A stretch of 46,251 nucleotides of DNA from a virus, in the IMG/VR virus record IMGVR_UViG_3300036823_000185, positions 1 through 46,251 of that record. One strand, given 5' to 3'. This document shows, in pieces, positions 8,301 to 15,377 of this stretch (positions within the stretch are counted from its first letter, which is position 1; every line of letters starts with the position of its first letter). The notes beneath the pieces were generated by a model. It was not told where the DNA came from. It was given only the letters and a program-made list of their open reading frames with translations, and did no database searches. A program made the position numbers and the translations under genes.

Positions 8301-10560
8301 TTCGATCGAGTTTGGCGCGCAACTCGGGCGGTGTCTCCTCGAGTTCCCGCGCGGAATTAAAGAACTGGCCGGATAGCAGTCGGCCGACGCGCTGTTTTCC
8401 CTCGGGAGTCATACTGCCGTCGCCGTTCAATAACTGCGGTTTCTCCTGCGTGGTGATGACGCCGTCGTCAACGAGTCGATTCACGATGTCCCGGCCACCA
8501 GCGCCTTCGAGTGCTTGGGCGAGAGTGCCCTCGGATCCCTGTTCGTCGATGCGACGCGCCAGATAGTCGGCGGTGTCCGGAGACAGCCGCTTCGAGTCGC
8601 TGATCGCGCGCTCGGCCTGCGTCAGAGCCGCGGTGCCGGTCTTGTTCAGGTCGGTGATGGCCTGCTGCGGATCGTACTCACCTGTCATCTCGCGCGTAAG
8701 TACGGGATTTTCCATGCGGTCGACGAGCTGGGGAGCGATCCCGAAACGCTTCGCCTGCTGACGGACGAGGTTCTTGTACGCGGCGGAGGCCTCCGGCCGG
8801 TTTTCGCGCACCCGGGCCAGGGTCATCGTACGGCTGTTTCCACCGAGAACGTTCCCGTCCTCGTCGATGATCGGCGGACCGTTCGTCGCGTCCGGATTGT
8901 CGTTCACCATGAAACCGGGATCGAATTCCGCTTCCTGCTTCACCACGCGCTCGGCGTTGCGCGGCTCGGCGTAATTGCGATCGTTGCGGTGGTAGTAGTC
9001 CGGGGTCGGTTCGAAGCTGAACGGATTGTGACTCGGGTAAACGTCCGAGGCCTCGCGCACGGAATAGACCGCCGGGTACGAGCGGTTCTCGCCCGGGATC
9101 CGGACGTCGGTGTTCGATCCGTAGGCGACGGGGTTCTGCGGCTGCCGCGCGGGTTTTACGTCACCGGGTTTCTCCGGAGGTTCATTTCGGGGTTCGTCGC
9201 CGACCTCGCCCTGTGCCGTGTTGGAGTTGGCGGCTTCCGATGTGCTTTCAGGTCCGCCCTCTTCACCGGGTTTCTCCGGCTGCGCTTCGGGCGATTCTTT
9301 GGGCAGCGTCATCCCGTAGCCCTGTCGAACGAGGTCGTCGATCGCGAGACGGGACGAATTTTGCAGATCGGAGAATGACATTCCCTCCATTTGGCGTGCG
9401 AGATTTTCACGCGCGTACTGAACGCGGGTCACCTGATCCGGGACGCCTTCCTCCGGCACGGAAGACGACCCGCGCCGCTGCTGCTGGTTGTTCGAACGAT
9501 TGGCCGCGGTCTCCCGTTGCTGCAGCCGGTGATCGGCGTCTTCGAATAGCTTGTCGTAATCGAGGGTCTCGCGGAACGCATCCGCTGCCTGCTCGGCGCG
9601 CGGCCTTGGTGCAGGCGGAACGTCGATCCCGCGGTTCCGCGCATCGGCTTCATACGCATCTCTCTTCGTGCCCGGCGGCTCGGTCCGAAGCAGGCGCATC
9701 AACCCTTCATCGGTGGGTCGCGCTGATGTGGCATCGGGACTCGGCGCCATGCCCCGCGCGGTTTCTGGCGAGATCTCGTCGGGCCGAACGGGTGCTATGC
9801 CTTCCGGACTCGCCGCATGCTTTGCGGATAGAACGCCGGCGGCCGCGCTCAGCCCGATTTGCGTGAGCGTCTTCGTCGCGCCCTCGTAATCGCCGTTCTG
9901 CACCTGTTTTGTGAACTGTGGCGACTGATCGAATGCGCTCCGGAGCATCTGGAGGGAAAAACCGGTAGAGAGCAGTCGCGAGACGACGGGAAGCGCTTCG
10001 CCGAGACCGGCGGTCCCCGCGAGTATCGCGGCGTTCGTTGGCGTGGTTAGTCCGCTTCCAAAACTCTCCGCGCCCTCGACGGCGCCACGGGCGATTTGCG
10101 ATGGAGTCCCATTGCCGGGGATTGCGTCCTCGGCCCGGAGATTTTCGAGGTTCGCCAGCGGGCGGTCCGCCGTTCCTGGACGGCCTGCGGCATAGTTCAG
10201 CGATTCGCCGCCGGCGCGGATCCCGACTTTGTCGAGCGCCGCCTGGATATCCGGGTGATTGATGAGCGCGCCGCTCAGGAGACTGCCCGGTCCGGCGACG
10301 GCATCGACGAGCCGATCCGGTAGAGGCGCGGACCCTGGCGAGATCAGGTTCGAAATGGCGTCGAGGACCTGGTGGTACCACGGCCGCTGCGGCTGCGCGT
10401 TGAATGTTGGCCCGGCAATTGGCGTGGATCCAGACGCGGGGGGCGATACGGTCGATTCGACGTCCGATGCGTGGTAGGCGCCTGATCCCTGGATGTCAGC
10501 TGGGTTGTGCGTGCCCGTATCGGCTTCGAGCACATCTGCAGGGCTGTACTGTCCCGGCAT
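5347..10560 (-). CDS. Giant polyvalent / internal virion protein (DdrB-ParB-like and HExxH domains)
   Basis: 1737 residues, the largest gene. After a low-complexity start and a disordered acidic region (about 300-480), a DdrB/ParB-like domain lies at about 490-610 with PPIIDEDGNVLGGNSRTMT (asparagine near 575). A metallopeptidase-like motif HEIGH is at 1206-1210, with nearby acidic residues. The last 450 residues are helical and partly hydrophobic (TIRTGIMGGLMYYALTGNRP). Large proteins of this type in short-tailed phages and mobile elements are packaged and ejected into the cell with the DNA. It ends the tail operon and follows two other ejection-type candidates. Whether the peptidase is active cannot be judged. 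Confidence 0.85.
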   Translation of the reverse strand: MPGQYSPADVLEADTGTHNPADIQGSGAYHASDVESTVSPPASGSTPIAGPTFNAQPQRPWYHQVLDAISNLISPGSAPLPDRLVDAVAGPGSLLSGALINHPDIQAALDKVGIRAGGESLNYAAGRPGTADRPLANLENLRAEDAIPGNGTPSQIARGAVEGAESFGSGLTTPTNAAILAGTAGLGEALPVVSRLLSTGFSLQMLRSAFDQSPQFTKQVQNGDYEGATKTLTQIGLSAAAGVLSAKHAASPEGIAPVRPDEISPETARGMAPSPDATSARPTDEGLMRLLRTEPPGTKRDAYEADARNRGIDVPPAPRPRAEQAADAFRETLDYDKLFEDADHRLQQRETAANRSNNQQQRRGSSSVPEEGVPDQVTRVQYARENLARQMEGMSFSDLQNSSRLAIDDLVRQGYGMTLPKESPEAQPEKPGEEGGPESTSEAANSNTAQGEVGDEPRNEPPEKPGDVKPARQPQNPVAYGSNTDVRIPGENRSYPAVYSVREASDVYPSHNPFSFEPTPDYYHRNDRNYAEPRNAERVVKQEAEFDPGFMVNDNPDATNGPPIIDEDGNVLGGNSRTMTLARVRENRPEASAAYKNLVRQQAKRFGIAPQLVDRMENPVLTREMTGEYDPQQAITDLNKTGTAALTQAERAISDSKRLSPDTADYLARRIDEQGSEGTLAQALEGAGGRDIVNRLVDDGVITTQEKPQLLNGDGSMTPEGKQRVGRLLSGQFFNSARELEETPPELRAKLDRIVPSVMRTAQRGDWDLTEPVKEAVSLLKDAKARGVPVDDLVRQEGLFGTGGHSDEAVAIARTLEGKPTEITRAFRQYASDEALSRPGTPMTMGFEPPAREDAFKAAFGEKSEGKSAEFPGKSRSAGAAATPLGPPGRTKRTSATPAGANTAAPGTTAVSAPQIATRWARLKDTLLKWLAPAARTDGARETSYVMREMGAKLANRFDQAHETLKAAHKYFAAQPLPKTRAFIDAVEAGDISKLPLGEQVIARTLRQMLDTSRDAVRALGTGKLESWLENYFPHMWENPAAARSWIGDLIAKGPLQGRRAFLKQRSIETFADGIAAGLKPISDNPVDLVLAKLHEMNKYVLAHEALNEMKERGLVEYHDANWKPTPGYKRIEDAIATVFGKPTVTVEESFDKPLMDQLDRFARSLGINHERNVRLQGVPRGALGFATPAGDVQTKFGSPEQVLAHEIGHIVEFKYGISKALKGPGIAKELNDLAALRWEGAPNAPAKYKSYARTVDEKMANAIAAMIYAPERFREVAPKTWDLLRDELYAHPALRPLLNVKKSMTLGRSTDEVPVGGMVVRGHYWAPEDRATIVNNYLSPGMRGDMLYDAYMGLGNGMNQLQLGFSLFHAGTTAMEAMISKDALAIRQAGEGRGFAALKSHLGAIAAPFTTAMQGNELLKEMMRPGTQGAEIAQLADAAIVAGGRARQDRFYDTGQAQKMADAFRRGGFGGVAEGLARSPLALPDLASHGLMKELVPRLKLGAFADLARFEMSRLGPDATPKDAQAAMSRAWDSIDNRFGQVVYDNLFWNKMWKDMAMASVRAVGWDLGSLREGAGGIKDAIAGNSEGERLTNRSAYLAAMTIRTGIMGGLMYYALTGNRPQKAMDYFFPGGHSMPGFAKDAVNWATHPVDTAKGKIHPLASLIWDVMNNKDYFDHPISRAEWTHAQHWIDDAKYVGSEVLPITIRSVMKGQMPTNDDMFQFFGMPKAPRALRDPK

Positions 10561-10564
10561 CGCC

Positions 10565-11788
10565 CTATTCGAGATCGAAGGTCCCGTCGGGGTATACCTT
10601 CTTGATCTTGCCGGTCTTGCCGGCCTTTAGTTTTACGACTTGGCCTATCGTGAATTGCGCGCCCGCTGGCTGCGGCTGTCCCTGCGTCGCAGTGCCGCGG
10701 CCCGGGCCGCTCGCGCCCGGTGCGACGGGGGCAAACTCCACGTGATCGGTTTGCTGGCCCAGCTGCGCGCGTTCGCCTTCGTACGCGTTCTGGGTGTTCT
10801 GCTTTGCCGTTCGGAGGGCTGCGGCCGCATCGGCGACGGCCTTCTGACGGGCGTCATCGTCGAGCTTCGATTTCGGTGTGAGATTGATCCGGTTGAGTTC
10901 AGTCTGGTAAGCACGCTCCGACTGGACAAGTCCCGTGCTCTTCTTTAGTTCCGCGGACGCGAGCTGCTGCTGTGTTTTTTGCGCTTCGCGCTGATCCGTA
11001 CGGCCATTGATCGCACCCTCGCGGATGCCGGCCGCCTGCAGGCGGGCGCTGTTGGCCGCGTCGGCACGATTGCCGGCGGCCGTTCGGTTGTCGGCCGCTC
11101 GCTGATCCTCCCGTTCCTGTGTGTTCTTGTTCGTGATGATGCGGGATCCGGACGTGATCATAGGGGCCGCGTAACGCGCCGGCACGGATTGCTGGATGCC
11201 TAGCGCGTCCTTTACCGGCTGCGGCAAATCGAACGGCTGGTTCTCCACGGCGGAAGTGTAAAGGCCCGGAAGCTCCGTAGGATTCACGAACTGGGTTCCC
11301 GGCTGCGCGCCAATCATGTGCCCCATCACCGTCTGAGAGAGATCGACAGGGACCTTGCCAACCTGTGCCATCGCCTGCGCGTTGCGAACTTGCTTCGAAA
11401 TCTGCTCCTCAGGAGTGAGCAGCTCGCGCTGCATGGAATTTCCGTCCTGGTCCTTGTAAGACACGAGACGCGACTTATCGGCTTTGCGGGTGAACGTCTG
11501 CCCCGCGAGCCCGACCGTACCGGGCATGGAGTCCGGCATCTGCTCCGTGACGGTCCCGTCCGGATTCACCGGGCGCGAGTTCGCGCCGAGGAGCATTTTC
11601 TGCGTAATGTCCTGAATGCGATTGTTCCGGTCCGTCTCGATCGCCCCGCGCTGCATCGCCGCGTGCTCGTCCTGCGCGCGCTGGATCTGATTGTGCAGAT
11701 CGACTCCCTGCACCATCCCGTTGATAATGTCCTGAATCGGATTCGGACCCTGTATGAACGCGCCGATCGGATGAATTGCGGATCCCAT
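10565..11788 (-). CDS. Putative internal virion (ejection) protein
   Basis: 407 residues, hydrophilic, with a Gln/Ala/Arg-rich predicted coiled coil (about 230-345) and a small beta-rich C-terminus (AQFTIGQVVKLKAGKTGKIK, then KVYPDGTFDLE) resembling a KOW/SH3-like turn motif. No enzymatic motif is seen. It stands between a small membrane-segment protein and the giant polyvalent protein, the position of ejection proteins in short-tailed phages. The assignment rests on position and composition. Confidence 0.6.
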   Translation of the reverse strand: MGSAIHPIGAFIQGPNPIQDIINGMVQGVDLHNQIQRAQDEHAAMQRGAIETDRNNRIQDITQKMLLGANSRPVNPDGTVTEQMPDSMPGTVGLAGQTFTRKADKSRLVSYKDQDGNSMQRELLTPEEQISKQVRNAQAMAQVGKVPVDLSQTVMGHMIGAQPGTQFVNPTELPGLYTSAVENQPFDLPQPVKDALGIQQSVPARYAAPMITSGSRIITNKNTQEREDQRAADNRTAAGNRADAANSARLQAAGIREGAINGRTDQREAQKTQQQLASAELKKSTGLVQSERAYQTELNRINLTPKSKLDDDARQKAVADAAAALRTAKQNTQNAYEGERAQLGQQTDHVEFAPVAPGASGPGRGTATQGQPQPAGAQFTIGQVVKLKAGKTGKIKKVYPDGTFDLE

Positions 11789-12487
11789 TTAGTTGGACCA
11801 GCCTTCCCCGGTCGGATCCGGACTCCCGATCGCGCCAGTGCCCAGGACGTCGCCGATCGAAATCGGCGTATTCGGATTGACCGTGGCCGGCCCGGTGCTG
11901 GCTCCATTCGGGACGTTTGCCGAGCTGCTCCCACCGCCGTTGATCATTTGCTGCAGCGTGAGGAGACTGGCGAGCGAACCCAGACTGCTGCCCGCGGTCG
12001 TCAATCCGGCAGCCGCGCCGTTCCCCGGATAACTCGTACTGGCGCCACGCCCGGCCGCTACCATGCCTTGAATGATCTGCGCGGCTGAAAGCTGCCGGCT
12101 GTTTGCGAGTTGCGCCATCTGGCCGTAGAGATCGGATTGCGCGCCGAGCCGCGAACCCTCGGTGTCGTAAACGGCGTCTCCCACCTTGCCGCTCGATCCG
12201 AAACCGCGGGCCGCGAGTGCATTCGTCGCCGTCTGCGGAAGCGCGGAGTAGGCTCGATTTATTGCGTCGGAGGATGACTGCTGTATCGGTTCGAGCCCGG
12301 CGCCTGGCGAACTCAGAATGTTCTGCAGGGTTGAGAGGTCGCTGCTCTGGGCGCCTTGCAGTTCGGGCGGTAGCGTCGTAGTTGTATTTACGGTTTTCGG
12401 ACCCGAACCGATCACGGATCCGGCTACGCTCCCGGCCGTGCCAAGTCCTGCCGCCAGGAGGATTGCCGTCGAGGTTCCTACGCTCAT
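11789..12487 (-). CDS. Putative DNA-ejection protein with N-terminal membrane segment
   Basis: 232 residues from an ATG at 12487 with GGAGGTG six bases upstream and an ATGA overlap with the previous stop. A glycine-rich hydrophobic helix lies at the N-terminus (AILLAAGLGTAGSVAGSVIG), then Ser/Thr/Ala/Gln-rich sequence (LPQTATNALAARGFGSSGKV, then AQLANSRQLSAAQIIQGMVA). This composition is typical of small ejection proteins that line the channel through the envelope. Frame-open sequence upstream of 12487 belongs to the overlapping gene and is not used. Confidence 0.65.
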   Translation of the reverse strand: MSVGTSTAILLAAGLGTAGSVAGSVIGSGPKTVNTTTTLPPELQGAQSSDLSTLQNILSSPGAGLEPIQQSSSDAINRAYSALPQTATNALAARGFGSSGKVGDAVYDTEGSRLGAQSDLYGQMAQLANSRQLSAAQIIQGMVAAGRGASTSYPGNGAAAGLTTAGSSLGSLASLLTLQQMINGGGSSSANVPNGASTGPATVNPNTPISIGDVLGTGAIGSPDPTGEGWSN

Positions 12488-13032
12488 GCCGCCCACCTCC
12501 CAAAAGTGACCTGCGTCAGCCGCGCATCGTCCCCTCGGCCCCAGTTGTCGAAGATGGCGCGCGAATGAAAGTAGCTCGACGGGAATATGAGCAGCCGATT
12601 GAATCTGGCCTGCACGGTTTTTCTCGCTCCCCATCCCTGCGGGGAGCGGCCTTCCTCTGACCGCTCGTGCGGGACCAGGCTCTCAATCGCGCCGGTCGGC
12701 TTATGCGTCCAGAACGTTGTGCCGTCGCCTTCGGGCGGATTCTCGTTCAGATAGAGAATCGCGCTCCAATCGCCCATGTCGATATCGGTATGGATGAAGT
12801 GGGGCTCCTCCTGACCGAGGGGGGAGCGGCGCAGGAAAGAAAGCGTTGAGACTGATGGCGCCAGTAGTTTGCCAATCGCCGTCGGGACAAATTCAGACAA
12901 CGAGAGCGGAGCGATTCCGTGGAATGTGCAGTGCTCAAATTCGAAGCTGCGGAACGTCTGCTGCAGCGCAAATCGCCGGTAAGAATCGGGCTCCGGAAGG
13001 AATGCGTCGTATACCCCGATATCCTTCAGCAC
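12484..13032 (-). CDS. 2OG-Fe(II) oxygenase-like protein (DUF6445 type)
   Basis: 182 residues. H81-x-D83 in EPHFIHTDIDMGDWSAILYL and a distal histidine H156 in LLIFPSSYFHSR, with R171 in ARLTQVTF, match the iron and 2-oxoglutarate ligands of the double-stranded beta-helix dioxygenases, and the spacing fits the DUF6445/prolyl-hydroxylase-like group. The substrate is unknown. It starts with a GTG overlapping the stop of a GNAT gene and ends in the start of the ejection protein, so it is co-expressed with virion genes; modification of a virion or host protein is possible. Confidence 0.75.
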   Translation of the reverse strand: MLKDIGVYDAFLPEPDSYRRFALQQTFRSFEFEHCTFHGIAPLSLSEFVPTAIGKLLAPSVSTLSFLRRSPLGQEEPHFIHTDIDMGDWSAILYLNENPPEGDGTTFWTHKPTGAIESLVPHERSEEGRSPQGWGARKTVQARFNRLLIFPSSYFHSRAIFDNWGRGDDARLTQVTFGRWAA

Positions 13033-13475
13033 GCCAGTTCCTTCGCGTACAACTTCTCGACGGGATGGAACCCCAGCCGCAGATAAATTGCCTCAACCTT
13101 TTCCGGCATCGAATCCTCAAGGAACGCCATACGGATTTGGTTGCAGCCCACAGCGCGTGCCCATGCCTCGAATGCGCGGTAGAGCCGAAGTCCCGGCCCG
13201 CGCACTTCCGGCCGCACGAACCAGAACATCTCAGCCGCAATCATTTCCTCGCTATACGGGTCGCGATGGCGCACGCCGCCGAGCGCGCCCATCACCTCAT
13301 CCCCGAACAGTCCGAAGATTACGCCAGCGCCGTTTTCGAGCAGCCCGCGCCAGGTCTCGCAGAACCTGCCGATCTCGAACCGCCGCAACTGCGAGGACGA
13401 AGCATAGAACAGCCTCGCCGTGGTTTCCATCGCGGGCAGATCCGAAACTGTGGCTTCGCGGATTTCCATTTCCAT
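13026..13475 (-). CDS. GNAT-family acetyltransferase
   Basis: 149 residues. The GNAT fold is seen in order: EIREATVSDLPAMETTARLF (first strand and helix), GVIFGLFGDEVMGALGGV (central strands), EMFWFVRPEVRGPGLRLYRA (a variant of the acetyl-CoA loop, with R-G-P-G-L in place of R-G-x-G-x-G/A) and YLRLGFHPVEKLYAKEL at the end. A GAGGTAA Shine-Dalgarno precedes the ATG. GNAT genes next to tail and ejection genes are known in several short-tailed phages; substrates are not known. Confidence 0.8.
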   Translation of the reverse strand: MEMEIREATVSDLPAMETTARLFYASSSQLRRFEIGRFCETWRGLLENGAGVIFGLFGDEVMGALGGVRHRDPYSEEMIAAEMFWFVRPEVRGPGLRLYRAFEAWARAVGCNQIRMAFLEDSMPEKVEAIYLRLGFHPVEKLYAKELAC

Positions 13476-13479
13476 GTGG

Positions 13480-13965
13480 TTACCTCGTCTCCTTTCGAAA
13501 CATCGCCATCACCACGATGTCGATTGGCTTGCCCGCACGCGCCGTGTGCCCTCGCAAAGTGGCTTCCCTCCTCGCTCCGACTTGCGCGAGTGCCGAGATC
13601 AGTGCTTTGTTGCCACGCATGACCGCGATGGAAACCTTTGGGAACGAGGCGAGCATTTCAGCACTTGCCGAGGCGAGCGCCGGCACGGCCGTCTTTGCTC
13701 CCCAAAAGCTGCGCTTAAAAGCGCAACCGGCCGCACAGACCCTCGGAGATGATGGCTCGCACCAGATGACCCCGCCGAGTTCTTCCGCGCGATATACGCC
13801 CCACGTTCTGCCGCGCGCTGCGAGGGCGCTGAAATGCGTCAGAAATTCCGCCATCGTCTTCGGGCTGAAATCATCTGAGACCCGTGCGCGAAAGGGTTCG
13901 ATCCAGTTCCAGATTCGCGGCACGTCCTCGGCAGGGAATGGCGATCGCAGGACTATGTCTTGCAA
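13480..13965 (-). CDS. Second GNAT-like acetyltransferase
   Basis: 161 residues starting at a TTG (13965) with AAGGAG seven bases upstream. RTWGVYRAEELGGVIWCEPS, the glycine/aromatic stretch AFKRSFWGAKTAVPALASAS (acetyl-CoA helix) and FPKVSIAVMRGNKALISALA with GARREATLRGHTARAG correspond to the RimJ/RimL-like GNAT pattern of phage proteins. It is only distantly related to its neighbour at 13026, so it is unlikely to be a recent duplicate. Acceptor substrate unknown. Confidence 0.7.
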   Translation of the reverse strand: MQDIVLRSPFPAEDVPRIWNWIEPFRARVSDDFSPKTMAEFLTHFSALAARGRTWGVYRAEELGGVIWCEPSSPRVCAAGCAFKRSFWGAKTAVPALASASAEMLASFPKVSIAVMRGNKALISALAQVGARREATLRGHTARAGKPIDIVVMAMFRKETR

Positions 13966-14144
13966 TTGTCCGCTCCTTCGTCCGAAGCGTTCAGCCGGTC
14001 AATCGCGCGAATAGCACTCTTCCGGTACTCGATCGATCCGGCGCGCATGTCGCGGCCGAACTTATCTTTGGGCTCCGGTGACGCCACCAGTTCAAGCAGC
14101 TTCTCCTCGTGAATTCGCCGGCTGAGCGCAAGCTGGGCGCTCAT
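13953..14144 (-). CDS. Small charged phage protein
   Basis: 63 residues, helical and charged: RRIHEEKLLELVASPEPKDK, later AGSIEYRKSAIRAIDRLNAS. The ATG overlaps the stop of the preceding gene (ATGA), and its end overlaps the TTG start of the second GNAT gene, which carries its own Shine-Dalgarno inside this gene. No family recognised. Confidence 0.65.
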   Translation of the reverse strand: MSAQLALSRRIHEEKLLELVASPEPKDKFGRDMRAGSIEYRKSAIRAIDRLNASDEGADNCKT

Positions 14145-14389
14145 TGGCCTTCCTCGATCGGCTGGTATTTCCGCTCGAAAACGTCCTTCGGATTCAGGTA
14201 GGTATAGCCGTCGGACTGGACGACCCAGTAGTCCCCGGGCAGGGGAGTAAGGCGGCTGGTCATGGCCGGCGTCGCGGCCACAGTGTCGCCATTTTCGAGT
14301 ACCAGCCGCAGGCTTCCGCCCGCGACGCTCGCGACGATCTGCTTGATTTTAAACGCTTCGACGATGACAGGCCTGGCCCGGAATCTCAT
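14141..14389 (-). CDS. Conserved small phage protein with YWVVQSDGYTYLNP motif
   Basis: 82 residues from the ATG at 14389 (upstream GTG and TTG codons are possible). It begins RFRARPVIVEAFKI and ends GDYWVVQSDGYTYLNPKDVF with ERKYQPI, a pattern common in small proteins of many tailed phages, in which P-G-D-(Y/W)-(W/I)-V/I and N-P-x-x-F-x-x-x-Y recur. The function is not known. It follows the collar fibre gene by 34 bp. Confidence 0.75.
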   Translation of the reverse strand: MRFRARPVIVEAFKIKQIVASVAGGSLRLVLENGDTVAATPAMTSRLTPLPGDYWVVQSDGYTYLNPKDVFERKYQPIEEGQ

Positions 14390-14423
14390 ACACGGGTTCA
14401 ATCGCCCGCGCGGCTCCCCGGGC

Positions 14424-15377
14424 TTATACCCGTTGATAAGGAATGAGGTCGTAATGGCGCGGTTCGCCGAGCGCGTCGTTCACGAGCGTGCCGTGTGCGT
14501 GATGGTGTCCGGGATCCGTCACGACGCCGCCGCCTCCTCCTCCGCCGCCTCCGTTAATCGTCACGACTGCGTTGAAGTCCGTTCCCGTCGCTGCGCCGTG
14601 TGTTGTCGCCACGGAGGCCGCCGTAGCGGCACCCGCTGCGGAAACCGTAATACCCGTGGTGGCGTCGGCCGTGTCGCCCGTAATCAGCGGCGCGATCGCC
14701 GCCTGGAATCCGTCCGCCGCGGCGCCCCACTTCGGATAGGCCGCCTTGTTGCCGGCGCTCGTAAAATCCTCGACCGTGATGCTGGTTGTCGTCCCGTCTG
14801 CATTCAATTGCGCGATGCCGGCGGATCCGTCGCAGAGGCGCCAGCCGGTCCCCGGGTCCGCACGGAAGCCCAGGACCATCCCGGCCGGGATTACTTCCCA
14901 CGGCGCGAACTCGAATGCGCTTCCCGTCCAGCGCATCGTGCGGTTCTTGTCCGTCAGATAGACCAGCAGGTTCGCGTCCAGCGCTCCCAGTGCTTTACCA
15001 AGGGTCGGCGCCGAAGCGAGGGGGCTCGAATACACCGTGCGGACGATCCCCGACATGTACTTCCAGACGTAGCCTGCACTTCCGGACTGCAGCGGTTGAC
15101 TCAGGTAGATCAGGCTGGTGTCGGTTTCGACGAACTGCAGCCCCTTGAAGTTATTCGCGTCAAAGGCGATGATGTTCAACCGCTCATTGCGCGTGCCGAC
15201 GACAGTCTGGTTTTCTTCGCTGCTAAGCTCCGCCGCAAACTGCTTTAGCTGTTGGCCGATCCAGAGGAAGCGCATGTTGAGCTCCGAAGCGGCGCTCTCC
15301 GGAAGCTGGACGTCCGGCGGCAGCTCGAGTATCGTTGTGGCGCCCATCAGGAGATCGGAATTTCCCTCATCTGCCAC
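14424..15377 (-). CDS. Tail fibre / collar protein with His-rich tip
   Basis: 317 residues. The tail-collar signature lies at 164-185 (PAGMVLGFRADPGTGWRLCD and following GS), the motif with which fibre tip domains begin. It is followed by alanine/threonine-rich sequence, a run of nine glycines (276-284) and GHHHAHG (290-296). Histidine pairs of the HxH kind coordinate metal in some phage fibre tips. The gene overlaps the end of the nozzle gene by 31 bp. It is likely a receptor-binding or adhesion component of the tail. Confidence 0.8.
   Translation of the reverse strand: MADEGNSDLLMGATTILELPPDVQLPESAASELNMRFLWIGQQLKQFAAELSSEENQTVVGTRNERLNIIAFDANNFKGLQFVETDTSLIYLSQPLQSGSAGYVWKYMSGIVRTVYSSPLASAPTLGKALGALDANLLVYLTDKNRTMRWTGSAFEFAPWEVIPAGMVLGFRADPGTGWRLCDGSAGIAQLNADGTTTSITVEDFTSAGNKAAYPKWGAAADGFQAAIAPLITGDTADATTGITVSAAGAATAASVATTHGAATGTDFNAVVTINGGGGGGGGGVVTDPGHHHAHGTLVNDALGEPRHYDLIPYQRV

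Noticed and set aside
7775-9378. Plus-strand open frames of 263 and 287 codons opposite the giant gene
   Set aside because: They overlap the DdrB/ParB-like part of a well-supported gene and have shadow-frame composition.
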